64,000 nucleotides of DNA from Jeotgalibaca sp052266715 (lineage in GTDB: Bacteria; Bacillota; Bacilli; Lactobacillales; Aerococcaceae). The notes beneath the pieces are model-generated. The model saw only the letters and a program-made list of their open reading frames with translations. It was not told the DNA's origin and did not search any database. Every line of letters starts with the position of its first letter. The stretch's first letter is position 1. Made by a program: the position numbers and the translations under genes. The DNA lies in the NCBI GenBank assembly GCA_052266715.1, contig JBQPRB010000002.1; one strand, 5' to 3'. Below, one piece after another: positions 17,117-25,223 of the stretch.

Positions 17117-17455
17117 TTAACCGATATTCATAAATTCATCAATATCTTTGAAGTTTACAATCGTTTTATCTTCGCAGATATCGCGCATAATTTCTGAGGA
17201 TTGATCCCAGTTTATTTCAACGACCGCACTATTAGTAAGTAGTTTTTGAATTGTTCCGACCATTTTATGCTCACGGAAAGTAAACCGTATTTCATCACCA
17301 ACATCAGGGCGAATGGATTCCTTAATTCTATCAACTACTTCTAAAGCTTCTTCGTACGATACACCTAACAAATTTGCAATTCGTGAATTACTAGTACCTT
17401 TTCGTAACTGAGTTTCAATCATAGTCTTTGTTTCTTTAGAAATCTTTTTCGTCAT
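17117..17455 (-). CDS. DUF2187 family protein with N-terminal HTH-like region
   Basis: A 112-residue product. Residues about 1-50 (RIANLLGVSYEEALEVVDRI) look like a helix-turn-helix. The second half, VGDEIRFTFREHKMVGTIQK followed by LLTNSAVVEI, matches DUF2187 (YkvS-like) small beta proteins. The start is the ATG at 17455-17453, after GAGGAGA on the reverse strand; an upstream ATG at 17488 has no ribosome binding site. Function is unknown. It is monocistronic, with its own promoter and a shared terminator. Confidence 0.75.
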   Translation of the reverse strand: MTKKISKETKTMIETQLRKGTSNSRIANLLGVSYEEALEVVDRIKESIRPDVGDEIRFTFREHKMVGTIQKLLTNSAVVEINWDQSSEIMRDICEDKTIVNFKDIDEFMNIG

Positions 17456-17506
17456 TTGATGTCTCCTCACTTTATCAGCAAGAACCAAAACCTGCTATTT
17501 GTATCT

Positions 17507-17512
17507 ATTATA
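17507..17512 (-). promoter_or_regulatory. Extended -10 promoter of the DUF2187 gene
   Basis: On the reverse strand the sequence reads TGCTATAAT, an extended -10, about 50 bases before the start codon. No clear -35. Confidence 0.55.
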
Positions 17513-17698
17513 GCATACTTTTCTCTTGAATGAGATTCACAAGCTTTCTGGCCAAACTGTCTTTACAAAATTCAGGTGAAAGAACTGGGTACCTAATGAT
17601 AATTTTTTTCTTATGTCGCATCTCAAAAGAAAACATAAATGCTTTCCACTGGCAAAAAACGGCATGTCATTTTTCTTTTATTTATTTTGAAAATAGTA

Positions 17699-17727
17699 TT
17701 GACTCTTCTCGAAATATATCGTACAAT
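17699..17727 (+). promoter_or_regulatory. Promoter of tRNA-Arg
   Basis: TTGACT (17699-17704), a 17-bp spacer and TACAAT (17722-17727) lie 26 bases before the tRNA. The rest of the 17456-17753 gap is AT-rich and shows no gene that I can support. Confidence 0.8.
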
Positions 17728-17753
17728 AATCAATGTTCTGGTTTAAAAATAAT

Positions 17754-17827
17754 GTCTCAGTAGCTCAGCAGGATAGAGCATTCGCCTTCTAAGCGAACGG
17801 TCGGGGGTTCGAATCCCTCCTGAGACG
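17754..17827 (+). tRNA. tRNA-Arg (anticodon TCT)
   Basis: A 74-nt cloverleaf: acceptor arms GTCTCAG (17754-17760) and CTGAGAC (17820-17826) pair fully, followed by discriminator G. The D-arm region is GCTCAGCAGGATAGAGC, the anticodon stem TTCGC/GCGAA encloses loop CTTCTAA (anticodon TCT), and the T-arm is GGGGGTTCGAATCCCTC. It reads AGA codons. The 3-prime CCA is not encoded. Confidence 0.95.
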
Positions 17828-17834
17828 TCTTAAG

Positions 17835-17870
17835 AAAGGTCCATCCATTTATTGGGTGGACCTTTTTTGT
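17835..17870 (+). terminator. Terminator of tRNA-Arg
   Basis: AAAGGTCCATCCA pairs with TGGGTGGACCTTT around a short loop and is followed by a T-run. Confidence 0.9.
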
Positions 17871-17931
17871 TATACTCTATTCAGTAAGTTCTTCACGTCA
17901 TCAAAAAAGTATCTTTATGGGAGATGGGGAA

Positions 17932-18438
17932 ATGAGCAATAGAAAGATAAGTCTGGATTTAGCGGTCACACTCGATGGTTTTATCGAAGGACAAAACGGT
18001 GAAATAGATTGGTGTATTTTGGATGACGAAATGGCATTTGGTGAATATTTGAATCAAATCGAAACCGTTATTATGGGTCGAAAAAGTTATGATGTGTATC
18101 GTGAGCTGGATGACACATCATTGGCTAAAAAAGAGATATTAGTTTTTTCACGTACACGCCATGGAGCGGAGTACTTAAGTGGAGCTATAAGTGAAAAAAT
18201 GGCTGAGATTAAGGCACGTCCAGGAAAAGGGATTTGGTTATATGGAGGTTCAGAATTAATAACTGCATTTGTCAATGAAGGTTTAATAGACGAATATCGC
18301 TTATCCATTCATCCTGTCATTTTGGGAGCCGGGAAGCCCCTTTTTGTGGCAATTAAAAATCGAGTGGAATTGAAATTGGTTGAGACGAATGTTTATAAAT
18401 CGGGAGTAGTACAACATATTTACAGGAATAAAGATTAA
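17932..18438 (+). CDS. Dihydrofolate reductase-like (RibD C-terminal domain) family protein
   Basis: A 168-residue protein of the DHFR/RibD-C fold (YyaP-like). It has SLDLAVTLDGFIEGQNGEID at the N-terminus, TVIMGRKSYDVYR at the NADPH-binding strand, ILVFSRT, GIWLYGGSELITAFVNEGLI and DEYRLSIHPVILGAGKPLF. These proteins are distant relatives of FolA and their physiological substrate is usually unknown. ATG 17932 is eight bases after GGGAG; ATG 17917 lies before that site. The gene stands alone between two terminators. Confidence 0.9.
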   Translation: MSNRKISLDLAVTLDGFIEGQNGEIDWCILDDEMAFGEYLNQIETVIMGRKSYDVYRELDDTSLAKKEILVFSRTRHGAEYLSGAISEKMAEIKARPGKGIWLYGGSELITAFVNEGLIDEYRLSIHPVILGAGKPLFVAIKNRVELKLVETNVYKSGVVQHIYRNKD

Positions 18439-18472
18439 AACCGTTGGGTGAAATTTCTCAACGGTTTTTTGT
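18438..18472 (+). terminator. Terminator of the DHFR-like gene
   Basis: AAACCGTTG and CAACGGTTT pair, with extra G-C closures, and are followed by TTTTTTG. Confidence 0.87.
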
Positions 18473-18574
18473 CTATTCAGCGCGGAACCTATAAAAAACA
18501 ATATTCTAAAACCACGTATTCGCGGGGTTAAATATTAAAAAAAAGTAAAGCTCGGATGGATTTTACAAATTTTC

Positions 18575-18603
18575 TTGACAAGTTTCAGAATTTTATTTAT
18601 AGT
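18575..18603 (+). promoter_or_regulatory. Promoter of the fab operon
   Basis: A consensus TTGACA (18575-18580), a 17-bp spacer and TATAGT (18598-18603). The -10 touches the first of three FabT-like boxes. Confidence 0.85.
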
Positions 18604-18648
18604 TTGTAAGTCAAATGGTTTGAGTATCAAACTATTTGGTTATCGAAC
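18602..18648 (+). promoter_or_regulatory. Three phased FabT-like operator boxes
   Basis: Three 15-mers, GTTTGTAAGTCAAAT (18602-18616), GTTTGAGTATCAAAC (18618-18632) and ATTTGGTTATCGAAC (18634-18648), have centres exactly 16 bp apart. The middle one is a perfect palindrome of GTTTGA and TCAAAC arms. This matches the TTTGA-TCAAA type site known for FabT. The boxes run from the -10 into the leader of fabT, so autoregulation by FabT charged with acyl-ACP is likely. Confidence 0.8.
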
Positions 18649-18684
18649 TAATTAAAAATACTTTTATTAAGGGGAGGCCTTTCT

Positions 18685-19146
18685 TTGAGTCATTCCATAG
18701 ACCAAATCAATCATTATTTGGTTTCCATTTTTAACGAAGTACTGGATATTGAAGAGGAGGCATTGCAAGTAAGTAATTTTTCTGACATATCTATCAGCGA
18801 GATGCACACTATCGAAGCTATCGGTCTTTATGCAGAACATACGTCTTCTGAAGTTGCCAAAAAATTGAATATTACAGCTGGAACATTATCGGTTGCGATT
18901 CGAACACTGGTAAATAAAGGATATGTAGTCCGTCTAAGGAGAGAAGACGATCGGCGTGTCATCAGACTAGGATTATCAAAAAAAGGAAAACTTGTCTACC
19001 GACTTCATGATAAGTTTCATCGCGAAATGGTTAAAAGAACGATTGTAGGTATGGAAGATGAAGAGGTAGAAGTATTGCTAAAGGGTTTGAAAAATCTTCA
19101 CAGTTTCTTATTTGAACTGGTTGAAAATATCGATAAACGGGATTGA
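18685..19146 (+). CDS. fabT: FabT, MarR-family repressor of fatty acid synthesis
   Basis: MarR-type winged-helix repressor of 153 residues. In lactic acid bacteria FabT represses fab genes when bound to long-chain acyl-ACP. The DNA-binding domain reads ISEMHTIEAIGLYAEHTSSE, then VAKKLNITAGTLSVAIRTLV (recognition helix) and the wing VRLRREDDRRVIRLGLSKKG. The TTG start at 18685 follows GGGGAGG (18672-18678). It is the first gene of the fab operon and sits behind its own probable operators. Confidence 0.93.
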   Translation: MSHSIDQINHYLVSIFNEVLDIEEEALQVSNFSDISISEMHTIEAIGLYAEHTSSEVAKKLNITAGTLSVAIRTLVNKGYVVRLRREDDRRVIRLGLSKKGKLVYRLHDKFHREMVKRTIVGMEDEEVEVLLKGLKNLHSFLFELVENIDKRD

Positions 19147-19150
19147 GGCA

Positions 19151-20125
19151 ATGGGAATTAAAATAACCACTACAGGTCACTATTTACCAGCATTCACTGT
19201 TTCAAATGATGATTTAGCTCAGTTTATGGATACAAGTGATGAGTGGATTCAGAAGCGAACCGGAATTAAAAGTCGTCACATATCAACCGGTGAAAATACT
19301 TCTGATTTAGCAAGTGAAGCTGCAAAGAGAATCTTGGCTAAACGGGGCATTTCTGCAGAAGAGTTGGATTTCATTATCCTTGCAACGATGACACCGGATT
19401 CCTTGACCCCTTCAACAGCTTGCGTAGTGCAGGATAAGATTGGTGCAGGAAATGCATTTTGCTTTGATGTGAGTGCAGCTTGCTCGGGATTTATATACGC
19501 ACTTTCCACTGCTAGTCATCTTATGAAAAGTGGTAACTATAAAAAAGGACTTGTGCTAGGGGCAGAAACCATGTCCAAGGTCATTAACTGGCAAGACCGT
19601 TCAACAGCTGTTTTATTCGGTGATGGTGCGGGTGGTGTTTTATTGGAAGCAATGGATTCGGAAGAAGACTCATTCATTGCAGAAGATTTGCACTCCGATG
19701 GGACGCGTCACATGGCACTTGTTGCTGATCAAAAAAATACTCAAAATCCTTTTATTCCGAATAATGAGGAACAATCATATTATTTGGAAATGGATGGACG
19801 GGGAATCTTTGATTTTGCAATAAGAAGTGTACCGACCACAATCAATCATGTCATCGAAAAAGGCAAATTAAATAAAGAAGATATCTCATGGGTGGTTGCT
19901 CACCAAGCAAATAAAAGGCTGTTAGAAGCAATCAGTAAAAAGACCAAGATACCTTTCGAAAAATTTGGGTTGAACATTTCTGAAACAGGAAACACCTCAG
20001 CAGGAAGTATTCCAATCTTGCTGGACCAAATGATAGCATCAAAACAAATCCAACCAGGAGATAACATTCTCTTAACCGGGTTTGGTGGCGGCCTCACATG
20101 GGGTTCGCTAATAATAAAACTATAA
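19151..20125 (+). CDS. fabH: Beta-ketoacyl-ACP synthase III
   Basis: Starts fatty acid synthesis by condensing acetyl- or branched acyl-CoA with malonyl-ACP. The catalytic cysteine is Cys111 in DVSAACSGF; the His and Asn partners lie in WVVAHQANKR and SETGNTSAGSIP; the DTSDEWIQKRTGI block is at the N-terminus. Length 324. ATG 19151 is taken, with GAGG just ahead; upstream in-frame codons overlap fabT by about 35 bases. Confidence 0.97.
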   Translation: MGIKITTTGHYLPAFTVSNDDLAQFMDTSDEWIQKRTGIKSRHISTGENTSDLASEAAKRILAKRGISAEELDFIILATMTPDSLTPSTACVVQDKIGAGNAFCFDVSAACSGFIYALSTASHLMKSGNYKKGLVLGAETMSKVINWQDRSTAVLFGDGAGGVLLEAMDSEEDSFIAEDLHSDGTRHMALVADQKNTQNPFIPNNEEQSYYLEMDGRGIFDFAIRSVPTTINHVIEKGKLNKEDISWVVAHQANKRLLEAISKKTKIPFEKFGLNISETGNTSAGSIPILLDQMIASKQIQPGDNILLTGFGGGLTWGSLIIKL

Positions 20126-20151
20126 AAAACAAAACTTTGGAGGAATTTATT

Positions 20152-20376
20152 ATGACATTCGAAAAAATTCAAGCAATTATCGTGGACCAATTAGACAAAG
20201 ATGAAGCAGAAGTAACATTGACAACAAACTTCCGTGAAGATTTAGATGCAGATAGCTTAGATTTATTCCAAATCATCAACGACATTGAAGATGAATTCGA
20301 CATCAAAATCGAAAGCGACGAAGGCATCAACACAGTAGAAGATCTTGTTAAATACGTAGATACTCAATTAGCTTAA
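20152..20376 (+). CDS. acpP: Acyl carrier protein
   Basis: Small acidic carrier protein of 74 residues that bears acyl chains on 4-prime-phosphopantetheine attached to Ser35 in DLDADSLDLFQ. ATG 20152 is eight bases after GGAGGA. Location inside the fab operon between fabH and fabK fits the fatty-acid ACP. Confidence 0.97.
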   Translation: MTFEKIQAIIVDQLDKDEAEVTLTTNFREDLDADSLDLFQIINDIEDEFDIKIESDEGINTVEDLVKYVDTQLA

Positions 20377-20402
20377 TTCGAAAAAAGAAAGTGGGCACTT
20401 GT

Positions 20403-21362
20403 ATGAAATCTGTTTTATGTGAAATGCTGGGAATTGAATATCCAATTATTCAAGGAGCCATGGCATGGGTTGCGGATGCTGATTTAGCGAGCGCTGTTTC
20501 TAACGCAGGAGGTCTCGGTTTAATTGGGACTGGGCATGATACAGTCGACATAGTAAATCATAAAATCGCTGATATAAAAGCAAAAACGGATAAGCCATTC
20601 GGCGTCAATATTATGTTGCTTAATCAAAATGTTGACGATGTTGTCGATGCGGTTTGTGCTTCTGGTGTTAAGGTCGTAACAACCGGTGCAGGTAGTCCAG
20701 GGAGATACATGGAGAAGTTTAAGGCTGCTGGAATCAAAGTTATTCCAGTAGTCGCTTCTGTAGCCCTTGCCCGCAGAATGGAAAAAGATGGTGCAGATGC
20801 AGTCATCGTAGAGGGTATGGAAGCAGGCGGTCATATTGGTAAAGCAACGACGATGGCGCTCCTTCCCCAAGTGGTTGATGCTGTTAATATTCCTGTAATC
20901 GCAGCCGGAGGAATTGGAGATGGCAGAGGGATGGCAGCTGCCTTTATGCTAGGCGCAGTTGGTATTCAGGTTGGTACGCGTTTTGTTGTGGCTCATGAAT
21001 CCAATGCCCACCCAAACTTCAAAAATTCAATTCTTAAAGCTAAAGATATTGATACCGTTGTAACGGGACAAATCACAGGTCATCCTGTTCGAGTTTTACG
21101 GAATAAATTAACGCGAGAATACATGCAAATTGAAAAAGAAGAAACAAGTAAAGAGAATCCCGATTTAGAACGTTTAGCAAAAAAGGGTGCCGGTGCTTTG
21201 CGTCGAGCAGTTGTTGAAGGCGACAAAGATTACGGATCCATGATGGCTGGACAGATAGCCGGGATGATCAAAAAAGAAGAATCATGTAAAGAAATTATCA
21301 CAGACTATATGACTGTTTGTGAAGATACCATTCGGAAACAAGCCGCATTATGGTCTGTTTGA
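20403..21362 (+). CDS. fabK: Enoyl-ACP reductase II (FabK)
   Basis: FMN-dependent, TIM-barrel enoyl-ACP reductase that completes each elongation cycle. It is the triclosan-insensitive alternative to FabI. Signatures: YPIIQGAMAWVADADLASAV, GGLGLIGTGHD, FGVNIML, VVTTGAGSPG, VIVEGMEAGGHIG, VIAAGGIGDGRGMAAAFMLG and VQVGTRF-like IQVGTRFV. ATG 20403 is preferred over GTG 20391. Confidence 0.96.
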   Translation: MKSVLCEMLGIEYPIIQGAMAWVADADLASAVSNAGGLGLIGTGHDTVDIVNHKIADIKAKTDKPFGVNIMLLNQNVDDVVDAVCASGVKVVTTGAGSPGRYMEKFKAAGIKVIPVVASVALARRMEKDGADAVIVEGMEAGGHIGKATTMALLPQVVDAVNIPVIAAGGIGDGRGMAAAFMLGAVGIQVGTRFVVAHESNAHPNFKNSILKAKDIDTVVTGQITGHPVRVLRNKLTREYMQIEKEETSKENPDLERLAKKGAGALRRAVVEGDKDYGSMMAGQIAGMIKKEESCKEIITDYMTVCEDTIRKQAALWSV

Positions 21363-21380
21363 TAAACAGAGGTGAAATCG

Positions 21381-22310
21381 ATGTCTTTGGCATTTGTATA
21401 TAGTGGTCAAGGAGCCCAGTATACAGGAATGGGTAAGGAGCTCTATGATTCGTTTGAGATTGTAAGAAACGTTTTTGATGAAGCTTCAAAAGTTCTTGGA
21501 TACGATGTAGCGGCATTATGTTTTGAAGAAAATGAGAAATTACATTTAACTGAATATACCCAGCCAGCTATCCTAACTGTTAGTTACGCAATTGATCAAC
21601 TACTAGCATCAATTGGTATCCAGCCATCTATCGTTGCTGGATTAAGCCTCGGAGAATATACAGCACTGGTGAAAGCCAATGCTTTTTCTTTTAATGAGGG
21701 TATTTCGTTAGTTGCTAAGCGTGGTAAGTTCATGAGCGAGGCAGCTCCAGCTGGAACAGGAAAAATGGCAGCGGTTATGAATGCTGAGCGTAGTGTGATT
21801 GAAGCGGCATGTGAAGAAGCTTCAAAAACAGCATACGTGGCACCAGCTAATTACAATATGCCTACACAAATCGTTATAGGTGGCGAAGCGGTGGGTGTTG
21901 ATAAAGCAGTGGCATTACTGGAAGAACAAGGCGTTCGCCGAATTATTCCTTTACAAGTGAGCGGACCGTTTCACACTGAACTGTTGGCTCCTGCAGCTGA
22001 AAAGCTGAAGGTAGAACTAGCGAAAATGACATTTAATGAACCTACTATTCCTCTAGTGGGCAATACTGAAGCTAAAGTAATGCATCAAGAAGAGATAGGT
22101 TCACTGTTAGAAAGACAAGTTAAGTCAGCGGTTAAATGGGAAGATTGCGTTAAAGAGATGATTGCGATGGGTGCTGATACCTTTATCGAGGTAGGTCCAG
22201 GAAAAACCCTTAGCAAATTTATCAAGAAAATCGACAAAACCGTAAAAGTATTAAATGTTGAAGATTTGAAGTCTTTCGAAGAAACAAAAACAACTATTAA
22301 TGCTGAATAA
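21381..22310 (+). CDS. fabD: Malonyl-CoA:ACP transacylase
   Basis: Loads malonyl groups from CoA onto ACP. The nucleophile is Ser89 in GLSLGEYTAL; other conserved parts are FVYSGQGAQYTGMG at the start, TQPAILTVSYA, the arginine in VAKRGKFM and the PFHTELL histidine. Length 309. ATG 21381 follows AGAGGTGA; GTG 21372 lies within that site. Confidence 0.97.
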   Translation: MSLAFVYSGQGAQYTGMGKELYDSFEIVRNVFDEASKVLGYDVAALCFEENEKLHLTEYTQPAILTVSYAIDQLLASIGIQPSIVAGLSLGEYTALVKANAFSFNEGISLVAKRGKFMSEAAPAGTGKMAAVMNAERSVIEAACEEASKTAYVAPANYNMPTQIVIGGEAVGVDKAVALLEEQGVRRIIPLQVSGPFHTELLAPAAEKLKVELAKMTFNEPTIPLVGNTEAKVMHQEEIGSLLERQVKSAVKWEDCVKEMIAMGADTFIEVGPGKTLSKFIKKIDKTVKVLNVEDLKSFEETKTTINAE

Positions 22311-22333
22311 CCCAGGAGAAATGAGGAGCACAA

Positions 22334-23065
22334 TTGGAATTAAAAGGTAAAACGGTTGTGGTAACAGGTAGTTCCCGTGGAATTGGCGAAGCAATAGCTG
22401 AAGAATTTGCAAAACAAGGTGCTAACATAGTTTTAAATGCCAGAAAAGCTGTTCCAGAAGAAATGTTGGAAAAGTTGCAATCTTATGGCGTACAAGTTGA
22501 AGCAATTCTTGGTGATGTAAGTGATTTTAATTCTGCAAAACATTTAATCGACCAAACAAAAGAAAGATTTGGCTCCGTGGATGTTTTGATCAATAACGCC
22601 GGAATCAATCGTGACAAGTTAGTTATGCGGATGGATGAGGAAGACTTTGACGCGACCTATGAGGTTAACTTAAAAGGGAGTTTCAATACTATCCGTCATG
22701 CTTTACCTCTAATGTTGAAACAAAGGGCAGGATCTATCATTAATATATCCAGTGTTGTCGGTGAAACAGGAAATGCTGGGCAAGCGAATTACGCAGCAAG
22801 CAAGGCTGGACTTATCGGTTTGACTAAGTCAGTTGCACGTGAAGCTGCCATGCGCGGTGTAACTTGTAATGCTATTACACCTGGTTTTATTGAGACTGAT
22901 ATGACCGCTGCTTTATCTGATAAAGTTCAAGAAGCAATGTTAGGACAAATCCCGTTGAAAAAATTCGGGAAATCAAAAGATATTGCTGAAACAGCAGTGT
23001 TTTTAAGCAAAAGTGAATATATTACTGGACAAACAATCCGCGTTAATGGCGGTATGTACATGTAA
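22334..23065 (+). CDS. fabG: 3-oxoacyl-ACP reductase
   Basis: NADPH-dependent short-chain dehydrogenase for the first reduction step. It has TGSSRGIGEA (residues 11-20), the NNAG motif, NISSVVGETGNAGQANYAASK with the Ser-Tyr-Lys triad, and the C-terminal ITGQTIRVNGGMYM. The start is TTG 22334 after GAGGAG. 243 residues. Confidence 0.97.
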   Translation: MELKGKTVVVTGSSRGIGEAIAEEFAKQGANIVLNARKAVPEEMLEKLQSYGVQVEAILGDVSDFNSAKHLIDQTKERFGSVDVLINNAGINRDKLVMRMDEEDFDATYEVNLKGSFNTIRHALPLMLKQRAGSIINISSVVGETGNAGQANYAASKAGLIGLTKSVAREAAMRGVTCNAITPGFIETDMTAALSDKVQEAMLGQIPLKKFGKSKDIAETAVFLSKSEYITGQTIRVNGGMYM

Positions 23066-23076
23066 GGAGGAGACAA

Positions 23077-24318
23077 ATGAATCGTGTAGTTATTACAGGT
23101 ATGGGTGCAATCACGCCTCTTGGAAATACTGTTGAAGCATTCTGGGATGGATTAAAGAACGGCAAGAACGGAATTGCCCCAATCACTAAATTTGATGCCT
23201 CTGAAACAGGAATTACTGTCGCTGCAGAGGTTAAAGATTTTGATCCATCATTATTTATGGATCGTAAAGAATATAAACGAATGGATCTATATTCCCAATA
23301 TGCAGTTGCAGCTTCTGTTCAAGCAGTTGAAGATGCAGGTCTTGAAGTAGACAAAATTGATGCAACGCGCTTTGGCGTTATTATCGGTTCTGGTATCGGT
23401 GGATTAAACGAAATGGAATCAGGCATCATCAAGATGCATAATAAAGGACCAAAACGTGTGCCACCAATGTTCGTACCCATGACGATTGGGAATATGGCTG
23501 CTGGTAATACTTCTATTAAAGTCGGTGCTAAAGGAATTTCTCTTGACATCGTAACAGCATGTGCTTCTGCAACCAATTCTATTGGTGAAGCTTATCGTAA
23601 TATTAAACATGGTTATTCCGATGCTATTATTGCCGGAGGTTCAGAAGGTACGATTTGTGAAATTGGTATCGCTGGATTTGCTGCCCTAACAGCATTATCT
23701 CAAAGTACAGACCCAGATCGTGCATCCATACCATTTGACAAAGAACGTAATGGTTTTGTTATGGGTGAAGGTGCAGGAGTCTTGTTACTCGAGAGCCTTG
23801 AGCATGCACAAAAACGCGGCGCTAATATTTTGGCAGAAGTCGTTGGTTATGGCTCAAACTCTGATGCATACCATATGACGGCTCCAAGCGTTGATGGTAG
23901 TGGTGCAGGGGAAGCAATGAAAATGGCCATGCGCGAAGCAGGTGTTGAACCATCAGATATTGATTATATCAATGCACATGGAACAAGTACGCCAGCAAAT
24001 GATTCGTCTGAAACAAAAGCAATTAAATATGCATTAGGCGAAGAATTGGCACATAAAGTAGCTATTTCAAGTTCTAAGAGTATGACAGGTCATTTATTAG
24101 GTGCCGCCGGTGGTATCGAATCGATTGCATGTGTTAAAGCCTTAATGAATGATTTCGTTCCACCAACAATCGGATTGAAAGAAAAAGATGAAGCATGCGA
24201 CCTTGATTATATTGCTAATGTTGGACGTGAACAAGAAGTTCGCTATACATTGAACAATTCACTAGGTTTTGGTGGCCACAATGCGGTCTTATGCTTTAAA
24301 AAGTGGGAGGAAGCTTAG
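23077..24318 (+). CDS. fabF: Beta-ketoacyl-ACP synthase II
   Basis: Elongating condensing enzyme. The catalytic Cys162 lies in DIVTACASATNSIG, the histidines in INAHGTSTPANDSSE and SSKSMTGHLLGAAGG. N-terminal RVVITGMGAITPLGN and C-terminal NNSLGFGGHN are standard. 413 residues with AAGGAGGAG ahead of ATG 23077. Confidence 0.98.
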   Translation: MNRVVITGMGAITPLGNTVEAFWDGLKNGKNGIAPITKFDASETGITVAAEVKDFDPSLFMDRKEYKRMDLYSQYAVAASVQAVEDAGLEVDKIDATRFGVIIGSGIGGLNEMESGIIKMHNKGPKRVPPMFVPMTIGNMAAGNTSIKVGAKGISLDIVTACASATNSIGEAYRNIKHGYSDAIIAGGSEGTICEIGIAGFAALTALSQSTDPDRASIPFDKERNGFVMGEGAGVLLLESLEHAQKRGANILAEVVGYGSNSDAYHMTAPSVDGSGAGEAMKMAMREAGVEPSDIDYINAHGTSTPANDSSETKAIKYALGEELAHKVAISSSKSMTGHLLGAAGGIESIACVKALMNDFVPPTIGLKEKDEACDLDYIANVGREQEVRYTLNNSLGFGGHNAVLCFKKWEEA

Positions 24319-24773
24319 TGAATTACGAAAATATCAAAGAACTTATTTCTTTAATTGATGCTTCCTCATTAAAAGAAATGGAATACGCAAAAGATGGTGT
24401 TTTCTTGCGTTTATCCAAGAACGAGAACCAAGCAGTGGCTACCACTGTTGCAAAAACAGAGCGTGCGACTGAAGAACAAGTCGTAACATCTACTCCAACT
24501 ATTCAAACAGAGGCTAGCCACATCGCGGAAGAAGCAGAAGGTAAAATCGTCAGTTCTCCAATCGTTGGGGTCGTTTACCTACAAGCGAACCCAGAATCAG
24601 CCCCGTATGTGGCTGTTGGGGATACAATCGAAGAAGGCCAAGTACTTTGTTTGGTTGAAGCCATGAAAATCATGAATGAAATTAATTCAGAATACCAAGG
24701 AAAAATTGCGGAAATTCTAGTTGAAAACGGACAAGTTGTTGAATACAACCAACCGCTATTTCGCGTTATCTAA
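24318..24773 (+). CDS. accB: Biotin carboxyl carrier protein of acetyl-CoA carboxylase
   Basis: BCCP subunit of 151 residues. An N-terminal segment, a Thr/Glu-rich linker (about 40-75) and a biotinyl domain with VEAMKIMNE, where Lys117 carries biotin. GTG 24318 shares one base with the fabF stop and is preceded by GGGAGGAAG. Confidence 0.97.
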   Translation: MNYENIKELISLIDASSLKEMEYAKDGVFLRLSKNENQAVATTVAKTERATEEQVVTSTPTIQTEASHIAEEAEGKIVSSPIVGVVYLQANPESAPYVAVGDTIEEGQVLCLVEAMKIMNEINSEYQGKIAEILVENGQVVEYNQPLFRVI

Positions 24774-24788
24774 AAAGGAGCTAATAAC

Positions 24789-25220
24789 ATGAGCGTATTA
24801 AATTCACAAGAAGTAATGGATCTTATTCCTAACCGTTATCCTATTTTCTTCATTGATAAAGTAGAAGAATTAATCCCAGGAGAAAAAGTAGTTGCAATTA
24901 AAAATGTAACGATTAATGAGCCATTTTTCCAAGGCCATTTCCCAGGCGAACCTGTAATGCCGGGCGTTCTGATTATTGAATCTTTGGCACAAGCTGGATC
25001 CATTCCTTTGTTGAAATTGGAACAATTCCAAGGTCAAACTGCTTACTTAGGTGGTTTGAATAAAATTAAATTCCGTCAAAAAGTTGTTCCTGGAGATGTA
25101 CTACGCCTTCAAGTCGATATTGTCAAATTGAAATCCTATGCTGGAATTGGTTATGGACAAGCATTTGTAGGCGATAAAAAAGTTGCGGAAGCAGAAATGA
25201 CATTTATTATTGGGAGATAA
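24789..25220 (+). CDS. fabZ: 3-hydroxyacyl-ACP dehydratase
   Basis: Hot-dog fold dehydratase. His50 in FFQGHFPGEPVMPG and Glu64 in IIESLAQAG are the catalytic pair. 143 residues. AAAGGAG ahead of the ATG. Only one fabZ and one fabF occur in the operon, so it cannot be told here how unsaturated fatty acids are made. Confidence 0.96.
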   Translation: MSVLNSQEVMDLIPNRYPIFFIDKVEELIPGEKVVAIKNVTINEPFFQGHFPGEPVMPGVLIIESLAQAGSIPLLKLEQFQGQTAYLGGLNKIKFRQKVVPGDVLRLQVDIVKLKSYAGIGYGQAFVGDKKVAEAEMTFIIGR

Positions 25221-25223
25221 ACG

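Noticed and set aside
17530..17763. Open frame of 77 codons between the DUF2187 gene and tRNA-Arg
   Set aside because: It runs through the tRNA promoter into the tRNA, has no ribosome binding site and no recognisable sequence; it is AT-rich chance.
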